Source of the DNA: Acinetobacter dispersus
Lineage (GTDB): Bacteria; Pseudomonadota; Gammaproteobacteria; Pseudomonadales; Moraxellaceae
Length of the DNA stretch: 64,000 nucleotides
NCBI RefSeq assembly: GCF_009884975.1
Contig: NZ_CP041970.1
Span: 1,426,001-1,490,000, forward strand
Direction of reading: 5' to 3'
The notes under the pieces are model-generated. The model was not told the DNA's origin. It saw nothing but the letters and a program-made list of their open reading frames with translations, and ran no database searches. The position numbers and the translations under genes are program-made. Of this stretch, positions 26,709-35,644 are shown piece by piece (the first letter of the stretch is position 1; each line of letters starts with the position of its first letter).

Positions 26709-26734
26709 AAAAGCCCATCATTTGATAAGCTTTT
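26709..26734 (-). terminator. Intrinsic terminator, 26754 gene
   Basis: AAAAGCCCATCA / TTGATAAGCTTTT arms, 20 bases past the stop codon; the same AAGCCCATC pattern as elsewhere. Confidence 0.8.
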
Positions 26735-26753
26735 ATACAATTAAACATAAATT

Positions 26754-26948
26754 CTATTGGATACTTAATTCATCATCTTTAGCAACAATGACGGAAGTGA
26801 GCATTGGAACACCAAGAATAATCGGAACCATGATAATCCATAAATCCGTAGTCAACTTACTAGAAAAGAAGAAATGAATCACAAGCGCGACGAGAGCCAA
26901 TACTGTGAATAAAACACCCATGAATCGGACTGCAAATTTAACAAGCAT
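26754..26948 (-). CDS. Small two-segment membrane protein, unknown
   Basis: 64 residues with two membrane segments (about 8-28 and 36-54) joined by a short loop and a polar tail (AKDDELSIQ). AAGGA lies nine bases before the ATG, and a terminator follows. No family is recognised. Confidence 0.6.
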   Translation of the reverse strand: MLVKFAVRFMGVLFTVLALVALVIHFFFSSKLTTDLWIIMVPIILGVPMLTSVIVAKDDELSIQ

Positions 26949-27060
26949 TTTTTGGTTCCTTATGATTCTAATATGTATATACAGTATACGCCTACTCTGT
27001 AAGTTAGGGCATTTTCTTTTTCTATTACACTATAAAACCAACATATATATTTCTAAAGTT

Positions 27061-27092
27061 AAAAAAGCCCAACATGAAGTGGGCTTTTTTTT
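27061..27092 (-). terminator. Intrinsic terminator, 27100 gene
   Basis: AAAAAAGCCCA / GTGGGCTTTTTT arms with T runs in both directions. Confidence 0.88.
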
Positions 27093-27099
27093 ACCAAAA

Positions 27100-27417
27100 T
27101 TATTTCGCTTCGTTTATCCCAACGATAAACTGGCTACAATTTGAACCTGCAGAAGCATTTGCCAGCTGTTTTTCAGAAAACTGAAATTTGGAAGCGACAG
27201 ATTGATAGTCTTTCTTAAGACTTTGTCCAGTCAGTATGCCTAACTGTTTAACTTGTTCTGGCGTTAATAATTCATTTTCAACCGCTTGATTCATCATGAC
27301 ACAAGCTGTAGTCATTGCATCATAACGTGCTGCAGTCTTCGAATAACCGAATGAACCGATTAAACCACCAACAACTAAACCGATAAGTAAAGATAAAATA
27401 ATATGCTTTTTATTCAT
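27100..27417 (-). CDS. Membrane-anchored small protein, unknown
   Basis: 105 residues: an N-terminal glycine-rich membrane segment (SLLIGLVVGGLIGSFGYS) and a helical, probably periplasmic part with two cysteines (TTACVMM, SNCSQF). No family is recognised. It has its own terminator and probably its own promoter in the 520-base gap upstream, which it shares divergently with gltS. Confidence 0.65.
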   Translation of the reverse strand: MNKKHIILSLLIGLVVGGLIGSFGYSKTAARYDAMTTACVMMNQAVENELLTPEQVKQLGILTGQSLKKDYQSVASKFQFSEKQLANASAGSNCSQFIVGINEAK

Positions 27418-27842
27418 TTAAGTAACCTAGACAACCAATAAAAAATTAAGCCAATAAATATATTCACTTTTTCAAAATAAACGATTCGTTTTCTGTTTTT
27501 ATTGTAGAGCGCTTTGCGGGATTTAAGCTACGAAATGTAACTTCTTATGAATTCTGCAATTTTATGGTTCCTGCGCGATAAGAGCATCTTGATATTGCAT
27601 TTTTCTAGCGTATTCATGATTGAAATTCTAAATTATGCTGCAGCAAGCGTATAAAAAGTATCCTTTTAGATCCCATTCAGACAAAAAATAATTTTTCTCA
27701 ATTTCATGTGAAATCCATGGCAGCAACATCCAATCTCAAATAAAAAATCATTAAATTAAATGCTTAAATTTACTGGAATTTTACGCTTTATGAATCGGTA
27801 TATCGACTATTACAGAGTCCATGACAAGAATGTTTAATTGTT
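27418..27842. other. Divergent intergenic region, no gene
   Basis: Promoter space between the 27100 gene and gltS. No frame of any length is supported, and I cannot place promoters with confidence. Confidence 0.4.
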
Positions 27843-27915
27843 AAGCAGATCACATATTTTAAAGCTGCTTTTTTTAATTTACTCTAGCGATCTAAGAGAG
27901 CCTTTTTACTCTCTT
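27843..27915 (+). promoter_or_regulatory. gltS leader with terminator-like hairpin
   Basis: AAGCAG (27843-27848) pairs with CTGCTT (27865-27870), followed by a T run. A second hairpin, AAGAGAG / CTCTCTT, occupies 27894-27915. Both lie within 100 bases of the gltS start, so they could attenuate gltS or end a short upstream RNA. Confidence 0.4.
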
Positions 27916-27940
27916 GACGGTTCATACTTTAAGGATATCT

Positions 27941-29170
27941 ATGGATTTCATTCTTAATCCAACATATACGCTCATGCTAGCGGTGTTGGTCCTCTATGTA
28001 GGACGCATTTTAAACAAGCACATCCCGTTTTTAACAAAATACAATATCCCAGAGCCTGTTGCAGGTGGTTTAGTCGGCGCAATTATTTTTTACTTAATCC
28101 ATCAATTTGCGGGTTATACAATTTCTGTAAATAAGCCAATGCAAGACACTTTTATGCTGATGTTTTTCGCATCCATTGGTTTAAGTGCTAATTTCGCCAA
28201 ACTCAAAGAAGGTGGCAAACCATTAATCATCTTCTTAATTGCAATTTCCTTCTTTGTCATCATTCAAAATGGCGTTGGTATGGCAATTGCCTCTGCCGTA
28301 GGCCTTGATCCATTGATGGGCGTCGTTGCAGGTTCAATTGCCTTAGTCGGTGGCTTAGGTACTGCAGGTGCGTGGGGCCCAATTTTTGAAACCAAATATG
28401 CAGTTGAAGGCGCATTACCAATGGGTATTGCAAGTGCAACTTTTGGTATGGTGGTCGGTGGTTTAATGGGTGGTCCATTAGCGCGTTATCTTATTCGTAA
28501 GCATAATCTGGCGTCACCTTTAAACGCTGAAATACGCGAAGAAAATAAAGATGCCCCGCTTACTGATAGCGAATATACATTTGAAGCACCACAGAAAGTT
28601 CGTTTGATCACTGCGGACAACGCAATTGTCACCTTAGGTATGTTTGCATTTGCGCTAGCGTTTGCAGAAACAATGAAGAACCTGACGATTGGTACTGCAA
28701 TTGAATTGCCTACCTTTGTCTGGGCATTAGGCGGCGGTATTCTGTTACGTAATGTGTTAGAAACAGGCTTAAAACAAGAAATCTTTGATCGTTCAATTGA
28801 TGTATTTGGTAACACTGCCCTCGCACTTTTCCTCGCCATGGCACTGGTATCATTAAAACTCTGGCAACTCGCAGACCTTGCAGTTCCAATGATCATCTTG
28901 TTGATTGCTCAGTCTATCGCAATGTGGGTCTTTGCAGTTTATGTTTCATTCCGTGTGATGGGGAAAAACTACGATTCAGCAGTACTGGCTTCTGGTCTGT
29001 GTGGTTTTGGTATGGGGGCAACACCAAATGCGATTGCAAATATGCAAGCCATTACCAACATGTATGGTCCTTCACATAAAGCATTCCTGATTGTTCCTCT
29101 TGTCGGTGCATTCTTTATTGATCTGGTAAACGTTGTAGTTATTCAGAGTATCTTACAAATCTTTGGTTAA
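27941..29170 (+). CDS. gltS: Sodium/glutamate symporter
   Basis: The ATG at 27941 has AAGGATATCT before it; the in-frame GTG at 27914 does not. The 409-residue protein is the size of GltS and has about ten membrane segments. Family blocks include GGLVGAIIFYLIHQF, DTFMLMFFASIGLSANF, GGLGTAGAWGP and the second-half GFGMGATPNAIANMQAI with the re-entrant loop. It imports glutamate with sodium across the inner membrane. A terminator follows. Confidence 0.95.
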   Translation: MDFILNPTYTLMLAVLVLYVGRILNKHIPFLTKYNIPEPVAGGLVGAIIFYLIHQFAGYTISVNKPMQDTFMLMFFASIGLSANFAKLKEGGKPLIIFLIAISFFVIIQNGVGMAIASAVGLDPLMGVVAGSIALVGGLGTAGAWGPIFETKYAVEGALPMGIASATFGMVVGGLMGGPLARYLIRKHNLASPLNAEIREENKDAPLTDSEYTFEAPQKVRLITADNAIVTLGMFAFALAFAETMKNLTIGTAIELPTFVWALGGGILLRNVLETGLKQEIFDRSIDVFGNTALALFLAMALVSLKLWQLADLAVPMIILLIAQSIAMWVFAVYVSFRVMGKNYDSAVLASGLCGFGMGATPNAIANMQAITNMYGPSHKAFLIVPLVGAFFIDLVNVVVIQSILQIFG

Positions 29171-29208
29171 TTGCTAAGTCATAGATTGACTGCTTGATTG
29201 ATTTTATT

Positions 29209-29240
29209 AAAACCATATCTTCAATAGATATGGTTTTTTT
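29209..29240 (+). terminator. Intrinsic terminator after gltS
   Basis: AAAACCATATCT / AGATATGGTTTTTTT, a 12-bp stem with T run. Confidence 0.9.
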
Positions 29241-29402
29241 ATGTCTGGTTTTAAACTCATCGCCAAGTAAAAACCTTGATGTTTTGTCCTTAAAATCGAT
29301 TGAAACCTTATTTTTGTCCTATAAGCACATGGTGAACAATTTTACTCAATGCTAAAAACTACTTATTCAAATTGATTCGTAATTTTATATTGGGTGACAG
29401 GT

Positions 29403-30350
29403 ATGATCACAGAAAATCATCAACTAAAAGCAAGAAAAGTGCATTTTGATTTTTCAGAGTCTTCAGTTTGTTGGATACCAAATGATCCGCTATGCTCTCA
29501 CATTGCCAATGGCATCAATATGTTATTACCTGCGGGTGAATTTTGGTTTTGCCGAGTTTTTAATAAAGCACTCCCTTATGTAACTGATGAAAACCTAAAA
29601 CAAGAAGTGATCGGATTTGTTCGCCAAGAAGCTGCTCACGCCCGTGCACATGAAAAAGCACAAGATTTCTTGAGAGAAAATGGTTATGACATCCAAGATC
29701 CATTAAATCGTGCTCACTTTATTTTTAATATTCTTCTCGGTGACAAACCTTTAGGGATACCGTTCCTCAAGGGTGAAAAGTTGGAGGAATACTGGTTGTT
29801 GTTCCGAGTTGGTGTTATTGCTGCAATCGAGCACTTTACTGGCACAATTGGGCAATGGACACTCGATAGCAAGTCTTGGGATAAAGCTGATCCTGCGATG
29901 ACTGACTTATTCCGCTGGCATCTTGCCGAAGAAGTTGAGCACCGTTGTGTGGCTTATGATTTATTTGAACACTTACTTACCAATAAATTGGGTTTTTACG
30001 TTTCTCGACAAGTGATCATGATGGGTGTTTTCCCACTATTTATTTTCTTCCTTGCCGATTTTGCACGTAGTCTTGGGCAACAAGATTTAGAGCATCAAGA
30101 TATTCAAAAATTGATGCGTCGTGGATTCTTTAGCTTTATTCGTGAATTCGAAAAGACGGCGACTCGAACAGATAACTTACCAACGATCAAGTATTTGTGG
30201 AAGGCAACTTTGCGCTGGACCTCTCCAAAATTTAATCCAGTGCATGAAGGCGATACCGAACAAGCATTGGCTTATATGTCTCGCTCGCCAGCAGTACAAT
30301 ATTTTGAGAAGATGACGCAAAACTCAAACAAAGCACCTGTTTTGAGCTAA
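29403..30350 (+). CDS. Predicted metal-dependent hydrolase, COG3687 (ferritin-like) family
   Basis: 315 residues from the ATG at 29403. Conserved blocks are GEFWFCRVFNKALPYV, VRQEAAHARAHEKAQDFL with E-x-x-H ligands, AIEHFTG, and WHLAEEVEHRCVAYDLFEHL. The pattern of paired E-x-x-H motifs on helices points to a di-metal centre. The biochemical reaction of this family is not established. It is probably cytoplasmic. A weak terminator overlaps the convergent gene. Confidence 0.8.
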   Translation: MITENHQLKARKVHFDFSESSVCWIPNDPLCSHIANGINMLLPAGEFWFCRVFNKALPYVTDENLKQEVIGFVRQEAAHARAHEKAQDFLRENGYDIQDPLNRAHFIFNILLGDKPLGIPFLKGEKLEEYWLLFRVGVIAAIEHFTGTIGQWTLDSKSWDKADPAMTDLFRWHLAEEVEHRCVAYDLFEHLLTNKLGFYVSRQVIMMGVFPLFIFFLADFARSLGQQDLEHQDIQKLMRRGFFSFIREFEKTATRTDNLPTIKYLWKATLRWTSPKFNPVHEGDTEQALAYMSRSPAVQYFEKMTQNSNKAPVLS

Positions 30351-30363
30351 TTTTTCAAGAAGA

Positions 30364-30397
30364 AAAACCTCATTATTTAACAAGGATATGGGGTTTT
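30364..30397. terminator. Shared terminator between convergent genes
   Basis: AAAACCTCAT pairs with ATGGGGTTTT, with one G-T wobble. It overlaps the end of the minus-strand gene. Confidence 0.6.
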
Positions 30398-30766
30398 CTT
30401 TAACTCATTTTTAAGTGCTAAATAATTCTTTTCTGCTTCATTTTGAGTAAAGCTAAACTCATTTTTAGCCAAGATACTGTCAGCCACACCTTTCATATAG
30501 TGTTCATAATCAGAGTAATGCTCAATAATCAACTTATGTAACTTCAATTTACTCTGTTCCACCAAGCATTCTTTTTGCTTTGCTTCTAATTGCTCAATCT
30601 TCGACTTTTCCTTTCCTCTTAAACGATACTCAAACTGGATTTGCTCATCTAAGGATTTGAAATAAACATCAGATAAATTAATGTAATCATCTTGAAAACC
30701 CTTGGCATCTGTAATACGAGATATACTCAATAAAAACATGAATATAACTATGGATATTATTTTCAT
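30377..30766 (-). CDS. Exported small helical protein, Cys...TPYxC family (copy 1)
   Basis: 129 residues with a signal peptide (cut near TDA-KG). The mature part is helical and charged, with a cysteine in KECLVEQSKLKLHKLI and a last residue Cys in TPYPC. The product of 43544-43978 has the same layout: a similar first Cys segment, about 60 residues, then TPYEC. The pair probably forms one disulfide in the periplasm. The function is unknown; the size resembles periplasmic inhibitors. Confidence 0.65.
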   Translation of the reverse strand: MKIISIVIFMFLLSISRITDAKGFQDDYINLSDVYFKSLDEQIQFEYRLRGKEKSKIEQLEAKQKECLVEQSKLKLHKLIIEHYSDYEHYMKGVADSILAKNEFSFTQNEAEKNYLALKNELKKTPYPC

Positions 30767-30942
30767 CACCGTTTCTATATATTAATTTTCATCTATTATA
30801 CCACAGTAGAGATCAATAAATCGCCTTCAAAACAAGCCCTGATATTTTTAGGAAAATAAAATTAAATATTAAAAATAACTAAACAAATAAAATAGAATAA
30901 AATTAAAACATAACAAATTTAATTTTAAGAAAAACTTTTCAA

Positions 30943-31131
30943 TCAAAAATCGATATCTATATTCTCTATAATGGATGAAGCCACATCGAGTACTCCCTTC
31001 CCCATTTCAACCACAATTTCAGCTAAATCAATCGAACTACCATCAATTGAATGTGCTATCGAATTCTGTTGTTGCTTATCTTCATTTTCTAATTGTGCTA
31101 GTTCAGCTATTTTATTGTCTTGATTACTCAT
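30943..31131 (-). CDS. Small acidic protein, unknown
   Basis: 62 residues: a polar, Gln/Asn-rich N-terminal half and an amphipathic Val/Ile-rich C-terminal half (SSIDLAEIVVEMGKGVLDVASSIIENIDIDF). AAGGATAGAA precedes the ATG. The composition recalls small toxin-antitoxin or peptide-leader products, but nothing is specific. No neighbour shares a transcript. Confidence 0.45.
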   Translation of the reverse strand: MSNQDNKIAELAQLENEDKQQQNSIAHSIDGSSIDLAEIVVEMGKGVLDVASSIIENIDIDF

Positions 31132-31413
31132 TTCTATCCTTACCTATTAGTGAAGTCATTTCATTTACAAAAAATATATTATCAAAAATATAATTATTGA
31201 TTGTGATTAAAATAATCTCCCTAACGTTATAAACTAGATCATTACTCTTTCTTTCATCTATTCATCTAATAGTTTTCTTCTCTTAAAATAAAAGTTTGAT
31301 CTGTTGTCTGTTTCCTTTCTCATCATTTATTTTCTTTTACCATCTTCTGGCAGCTTTTCTGATATCCTACAGGGGTGAGCTGAATCGTACTGTATAATTA
31401 GAGGAAATGCGGC

Positions 31414-33261
31414 ATGCTGCAATGGTTTGAAAAATTAGTTGATCCCTACCCAACGAAAGACTTAAACAAACCATTACCAACAACTTTTTTTGCTTTCGTT
31501 TGGCAATCAACCAAAGGCATCCGCCCTTATCTCTTTATTCTGATTGTATGTACTGCAGCTGCAGCAAGCTTCGAAGCGCTATTTTTCTCTTATATAGGTA
31601 AATTGGTCGATTGGCTGACCCAAAGCCACCCGAGTACATTCTTAGAAAATAACCAACAAAACCTCACTACCCTGATTAGCATCCTTTTTGCCAATATCTT
31701 CTTTGTCAGCCTGCAATCTGTGGTGAAACATCAAGTTTTGTTTAGTAATTTCCCAATGCGCATGCGTTGGCGCTTTCATAATTTATTATTACAACAGAGC
31801 CTAGACTTCTTCCATACTGACTTCGCAGGTCGTCTTTCTGCCAAAGTGATGCAAACTGCTTTGGCTGTGCGTGAATTCTGGATGATTCTAGGTGACATGC
31901 TGGTTTATGTACTGATCTACTTCATTACGATTAGTGTGGTACTAGGCTCCATTTCTCCTGTACTTATAATTCCGTTAATGTTGTGGTTGGTTTTTTTCAT
32001 TGTGATCGCCAGCTATTTTATCCCCCGTTTAGGTAAAATTTCCAAAAAACAAGCGGATTCACGTGCTGTTATGACAGGCCGCATAACGGATGCTTATACC
32101 AATATTCAAACTGTAAAACTTTTTGCGCATGCAGGCCGTGAAAGCCAATATGCCAAAGAATCTATGCAAGAGTTTATGGTTACGGTTTATAAACAAATGC
32201 GTTTAGGGGTTAAATACGAGATCAGCATTCGTTTACTCAGTGCATTTCTATATATTGGTGTCATTGGCACTTCAGTTTGGTTATGGACACAAGGACAAGC
32301 TGCCATTGGGGTGATTGCAGCCACCACGGCGATGGTACTGAAGCTAGACAGTATGGCAGAGTTTTTAATGTGGCATGTCACCATGCTGTTTGAAAATGTC
32401 GGTACCATTCAGGATGGTATGACCACCCTTGGCAAACAGATCCAGATTCAGGACAAGAAAGATGCGACTGAATTAAAAGTTCAGCATGGTGAAATCCGAT
32501 TTGAGGACGTTAGCTTTGCTTATAACCAAAAAAATGTCATTGAGCATTTTAACTTAACCATTAAACCTGGTGAAAAAATTGGCGTTGTGGGCCGTTCTGG
32601 TGCAGGTAAATCGACACTGATTCAATTACTACTTCATTTCTACGATATCAACCAAGGTCGTATTCTGATTGATGGTCAAAATATTCATGATGTTACTCAA
32701 GACAGCTTACGCGCCAATATTGCTCTCGTCACGCAAGATACCTCTTTATTACACCGCACCGTTGCTGAAAATATCAAATATGGACGTCCACATGCGACTG
32801 AAGCAGAAGTCCAACTTGCGGTGAAAAAAGCCAGAGCAGAAGAATTCATTCCCCAACTAACAGATCAGAAAGGTCGTGTTGGATTTGATGCCTACGTTGG
32901 TGAACGTGGTGTGAAGCTCTCTGGTGGACAGCGTCAACGTATTGCAATATCGCGTGTTTTCCTCAAAGATGCACCGATTCTCATCCTCGATGAAGCAACC
33001 AGTGCGCTAGATTCAGAAGTTGAAGCAGCAATTCAAAGTAGTTTAAATGACTTGATGGTTGGCAAAACAGTCATTGCAATTGCGCACCGTTTATCTACTA
33101 TTGCTCAAATGGATCGCCTTATTGTCCTTGATCAAGGTCAAATTGCTGAACAAGGAACACATGAGGAACTGATTGCTAATGATGGCTTGTATGCACAATT
33201 ATGGAAACGCCAGACAGGTGGTTTTTTAGTTGAACAGCGAGTGACTCAGGACACAGAATAA
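31414..33261 (+). CDS. ABC exporter, fused permease and ATPase (ABCB-type half transporter)
   Basis: 615 residues. The six-helix membrane domain is at residues 30-340. The ATPase has Walker A GRSGAGKST (about 396-404), signature LSGGQRQR (about 502) and Walker B ILILDEATS (about 522), with the H-loop AIAHRLST. It would act as a homodimer exporting lipid, peptide or drug from the inner membrane; the substrate is unknown. The TAATG junction overlaps the MaoC gene by one base, so the two are co-translated. Confidence 0.92.
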   Translation: MLQWFEKLVDPYPTKDLNKPLPTTFFAFVWQSTKGIRPYLFILIVCTAAAASFEALFFSYIGKLVDWLTQSHPSTFLENNQQNLTTLISILFANIFFVSLQSVVKHQVLFSNFPMRMRWRFHNLLLQQSLDFFHTDFAGRLSAKVMQTALAVREFWMILGDMLVYVLIYFITISVVLGSISPVLIIPLMLWLVFFIVIASYFIPRLGKISKKQADSRAVMTGRITDAYTNIQTVKLFAHAGRESQYAKESMQEFMVTVYKQMRLGVKYEISIRLLSAFLYIGVIGTSVWLWTQGQAAIGVIAATTAMVLKLDSMAEFLMWHVTMLFENVGTIQDGMTTLGKQIQIQDKKDATELKVQHGEIRFEDVSFAYNQKNVIEHFNLTIKPGEKIGVVGRSGAGKSTLIQLLLHFYDINQGRILIDGQNIHDVTQDSLRANIALVTQDTSLLHRTVAENIKYGRPHATEAEVQLAVKKARAEEFIPQLTDQKGRVGFDAYVGERGVKLSGGQRQRIAISRVFLKDAPILILDEATSALDSEVEAAIQSSLNDLMVGKTVIAIAHRLSTIAQMDRLIVLDQGQIAEQGTHEELIANDGLYAQLWKRQTGGFLVEQRVTQDTE

Positions 33262-33701
33262 TGTTGTATTTAGAAGACTTAAATATTGGTGATCGTTTTA
33301 GCAGCCGCGAATATGAAATGACACTTGAAGAAGTGAAACAATTTGCAGGTCAATACGATCCCCAACCTTTTCATTTAGATGAGCAAGCAGCAGCAGAACA
33401 TCCCATATTTCAAGGATTAGCCGCAAGTGGTTGGCATACTTCTGCAGTGACCATGCGCTTATGGACAGAATGCTTTCCTGTTGCAGGTGGTCTGTTAGGC
33501 ACTGAATCAAGCTTACGTTGGCCTCGCCCAACCCGTGTTGGCGATAAAATTCACGTAGAGATTGAAATTACTGCAATTGTGCCATCTAAAACAAAAAATG
33601 ATCGTGGTATCGTCAGCTATGTAACACAAGCTTTAAACCAATATGGTGATGTGCTATTAATATCGACAACCAAAATTATGGTCTTTAGAAAACCAACTTG
33701 A
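33261..33701 (+). CDS. MaoC-family dehydratase (hotdog fold)
   Basis: 146 residues. FAGQYDPQPFHLDEQAA (residues 28-44) carries the catalytic Asp/His of the (R)-specific enoyl-CoA hydratase family, and the C-terminal strand block (ALNQYGDVLLISTTKIMV) fits. It hydrates enoyl-CoA or a similar thioester. Its start overlaps the ABC exporter stop, so a shared role in lipid handling is possible but unproven. Confidence 0.88.
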   Translation: MLYLEDLNIGDRFSSREYEMTLEEVKQFAGQYDPQPFHLDEQAAAEHPIFQGLAASGWHTSAVTMRLWTECFPVAGGLLGTESSLRWPRPTRVGDKIHVEIEITAIVPSKTKNDRGIVSYVTQALNQYGDVLLISTTKIMVFRKPT

Positions 33702-33829
33702 TTCTTGAATATTCGGTGACTCTTTTGTCCAACAATTTTTATGATTGATTATTTTTTTTCATGTAAAGATGTTTAAGACTTAAATGTTTAAAAGATATTG
33801 GCAAAATTGATGAGCGCCACGGAAAGCAC

Positions 33830-34855
33830 ATGAAAACAACCTCAACTCGTCAAGATCAAGGAATACCAGGTGTCTATGGCTTATTGCTATTAGATGTAGT
33901 TTCTCGCTGGGGATATAGCGATGAAACATTGTTTGCACCGTTTCACTTAACCAGCGAACAACTGGCTGATCCAAACTATCGAATTCCAACACCGATTGCG
34001 AATGAATTGGTGAAACATTCTTTGCGCCTTACGGGTGAAAGCACACTGGGCTTTCATCTAGGTACGCAGATGCGTATTTCCATTCATGGCTTTATTGGCT
34101 ATGCCATTATGACTGCGCATGACATTACCGATGCGATTGCGCTAGCAAGCCGTTTCATTCAGCTACGCCTTCCCTTTTTACAGTTATATTTCTCTACTTT
34201 CGGTCCTAAAGCAACTTTACAACTACAATGTGATATTGAAGTTGAACCATTGCGTTCTGAAATCATTTTAGGTTTAACCATTGGTATTATGACCATGGCC
34301 AAAGCCTTAACCGGAATTGATGACCTCAGCGGTGAAGTTGATCTGGACTTCCCCGAACCCGCTGGCTTTGAAAAATATAAAGATCGATTAACCAGTACGG
34401 TGCGTTTTAATCAGCCCCATCTGATTTCTAGCTTCGATAAAAAATATCTTGGCTTAAAAATGGTCAATGCAGATCCAATTGCCAGCCAGATTGCTATTAA
34501 CCAATGTGAAACTGAACTCTCTGCACTGGGTGAACGTCGTCGTTTAGCAATGCGCGTGCGTGATATTTTAACCAATTCAGAACAGCATTATCTGAGTATT
34601 GAAAGTGTAGCTGAACGCTTGCATATGTCAGATCGTACCTTGAAACGCCAATTGGCTGCGGAAGGTACATCCTTCTCTACGCTTGTGGATGAAGTCCGTT
34701 ATCGTCATGCAACCTCTTTGCTTTCTCGAACAGATTACAGTTTGGAGCAAATTGCTGATGAACTCGGTTATTCCGATGTCGCGAATTTCAGCCGAGCATT
34801 TAAACGCTGGAGTGGTCGTAGCCCGAGTAACTGGCGTAAAGACCCTTACTTATAA
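33830..34855 (+). CDS. AraC-family regulator with arabinose-binding-like N-terminal domain
   Basis: 341 residues. The N-terminal 200 residues match the Arabinose_bd-type domain seen in fatty-acid and amino-acid regulators. The C-terminal 85 hold two helix-turn-helix motifs (IESVAERLHMSDRTLKRQLAAEGTSF and LEQIADELGYSDVANFSRAFKRWSGRSPSNWR). It probably responds to a small molecule. The MaoC and ABC genes upstream are candidates for regulation, but nothing in the sequence proves it. Confidence 0.9.
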   Translation: MKTTSTRQDQGIPGVYGLLLLDVVSRWGYSDETLFAPFHLTSEQLADPNYRIPTPIANELVKHSLRLTGESTLGFHLGTQMRISIHGFIGYAIMTAHDITDAIALASRFIQLRLPFLQLYFSTFGPKATLQLQCDIEVEPLRSEIILGLTIGIMTMAKALTGIDDLSGEVDLDFPEPAGFEKYKDRLTSTVRFNQPHLISSFDKKYLGLKMVNADPIASQIAINQCETELSALGERRRLAMRVRDILTNSEQHYLSIESVAERLHMSDRTLKRQLAAEGTSFSTLVDEVRYRHATSLLSRTDYSLEQIADELGYSDVANFSRAFKRWSGRSPSNWRKDPYL

Positions 34856-34935
34856 GTTCACGAAAGCTTTTGTTTTTATTGAAAAGCATGTATAAACCAA
34901 ATAAAAATGATACGACAGATTGTTAAGGAGTTGTC

Positions 34936-35310
34936 ATGAATCATCCAGCAGAATTGAAATATGCACGTACGCATGAGTGGGTAAGAATTGAGGGTGACCT
35001 CGTTGTAACAGGGATTACTGACCATGCACAAGATGAGTTGGGTGATTTAGTGTATGTGGAAACCCCAGAAGTGGGTAGCCATGTCATCGCAACCGAACAA
35101 GCAGGTATTGTTGAATCTGTGAAAACTGCCTCTGATATTCACGCACCAGTTTCTGGAACCGTGGTTGAAGTGAATACTGATCTTGAAGATGATCCTGACT
35201 TTGTCAATGATGAACCGTATGGTAAGGGTTGGATCTATAAGATTAAGCCAGACAATATGGCTGATGTTGAAAAATTACTTTCAAATAGCGAATACGAATC
35301 AGGTTTATAA
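34936..35310 (+). CDS. gcvH: Glycine cleavage system H protein
   Basis: 124 residues. The lipoyl-lysine lies in [13 protein letters not shown] (about residue 62), with the typical EWVRIEGD start and GKGWIYKIK end. As a carrier it shuttles the aminomethyl group between the P, T and L proteins in the cytoplasm. AAGGAGTTGTC precedes the ATG. No gcvP or gcvT is in this window, so the gene is separate from its partners here; H protein also serves as a lipoyl donor. Confidence 0.95.
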   Translation: MNHPAELKYARTHEWVRIEGDLVVTGITDHAQDELGDLVYVETPEVGSHVIATEQAGIVESVKTASDIHAPVSGTVVEVNTDLEDDPDFVNDEPYGKGWIYKIKPDNMADVEKLLSNSEYESGL

Positions 35311-35313
35311 TTC

Positions 35314-35574
35314 TTGGAAATTTCTTCTTCGGTTTTTCTAGCAACAGACCGTCAAGGGTATGAGAGTTTTATAAAACTAAATACCTATAGCATTCCGCTA
35401 TGGGTATCAGCTGAAGTTATATCGAGTAATGAAATAACTACTTTACGTCGCTCAGGGTTCGATATCACAATTTTTACTCATTCTTTGGAACATACAAATA
35501 ATATTAGAGTAGAACAAGCTATTTATTCTATTAAAGAGCACTATCCTAATTGCACTGTATGGGTTGGTTATTAA
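35314..35574 (+). CDS. Small protein after gcvH, unknown
   Basis: 86 residues with a TTG start three bases after the gcvH stop, so translation is probably coupled. It looks like a compact alpha/beta protein (SIPLWVSAEVISSNEITTLRRSGFDITIFTH). No family is recognised. A terminator follows, so this is the end of the gcvH transcript. Confidence 0.55.
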   Translation: MEISSSVFLATDRQGYESFIKLNTYSIPLWVSAEVISSNEITTLRRSGFDITIFTHSLEHTNNIRVEQAIYSIKEHYPNCTVWVGY

Positions 35575-35600
35575 TATCAAAAACTTCAAGAGATTTGGCT

Positions 35601-35632
35601 AAAAAGCCCAGTACATTTACTGGGCTTTTTTT
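35601..35632. terminator. Bidirectional intrinsic terminator
   Basis: AAAAAGCCCAGT / ACTGGGCTTTTTTT between convergent transcripts. Confidence 0.9.
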
Positions 35633-35644
35633 GAGGTTGATACG

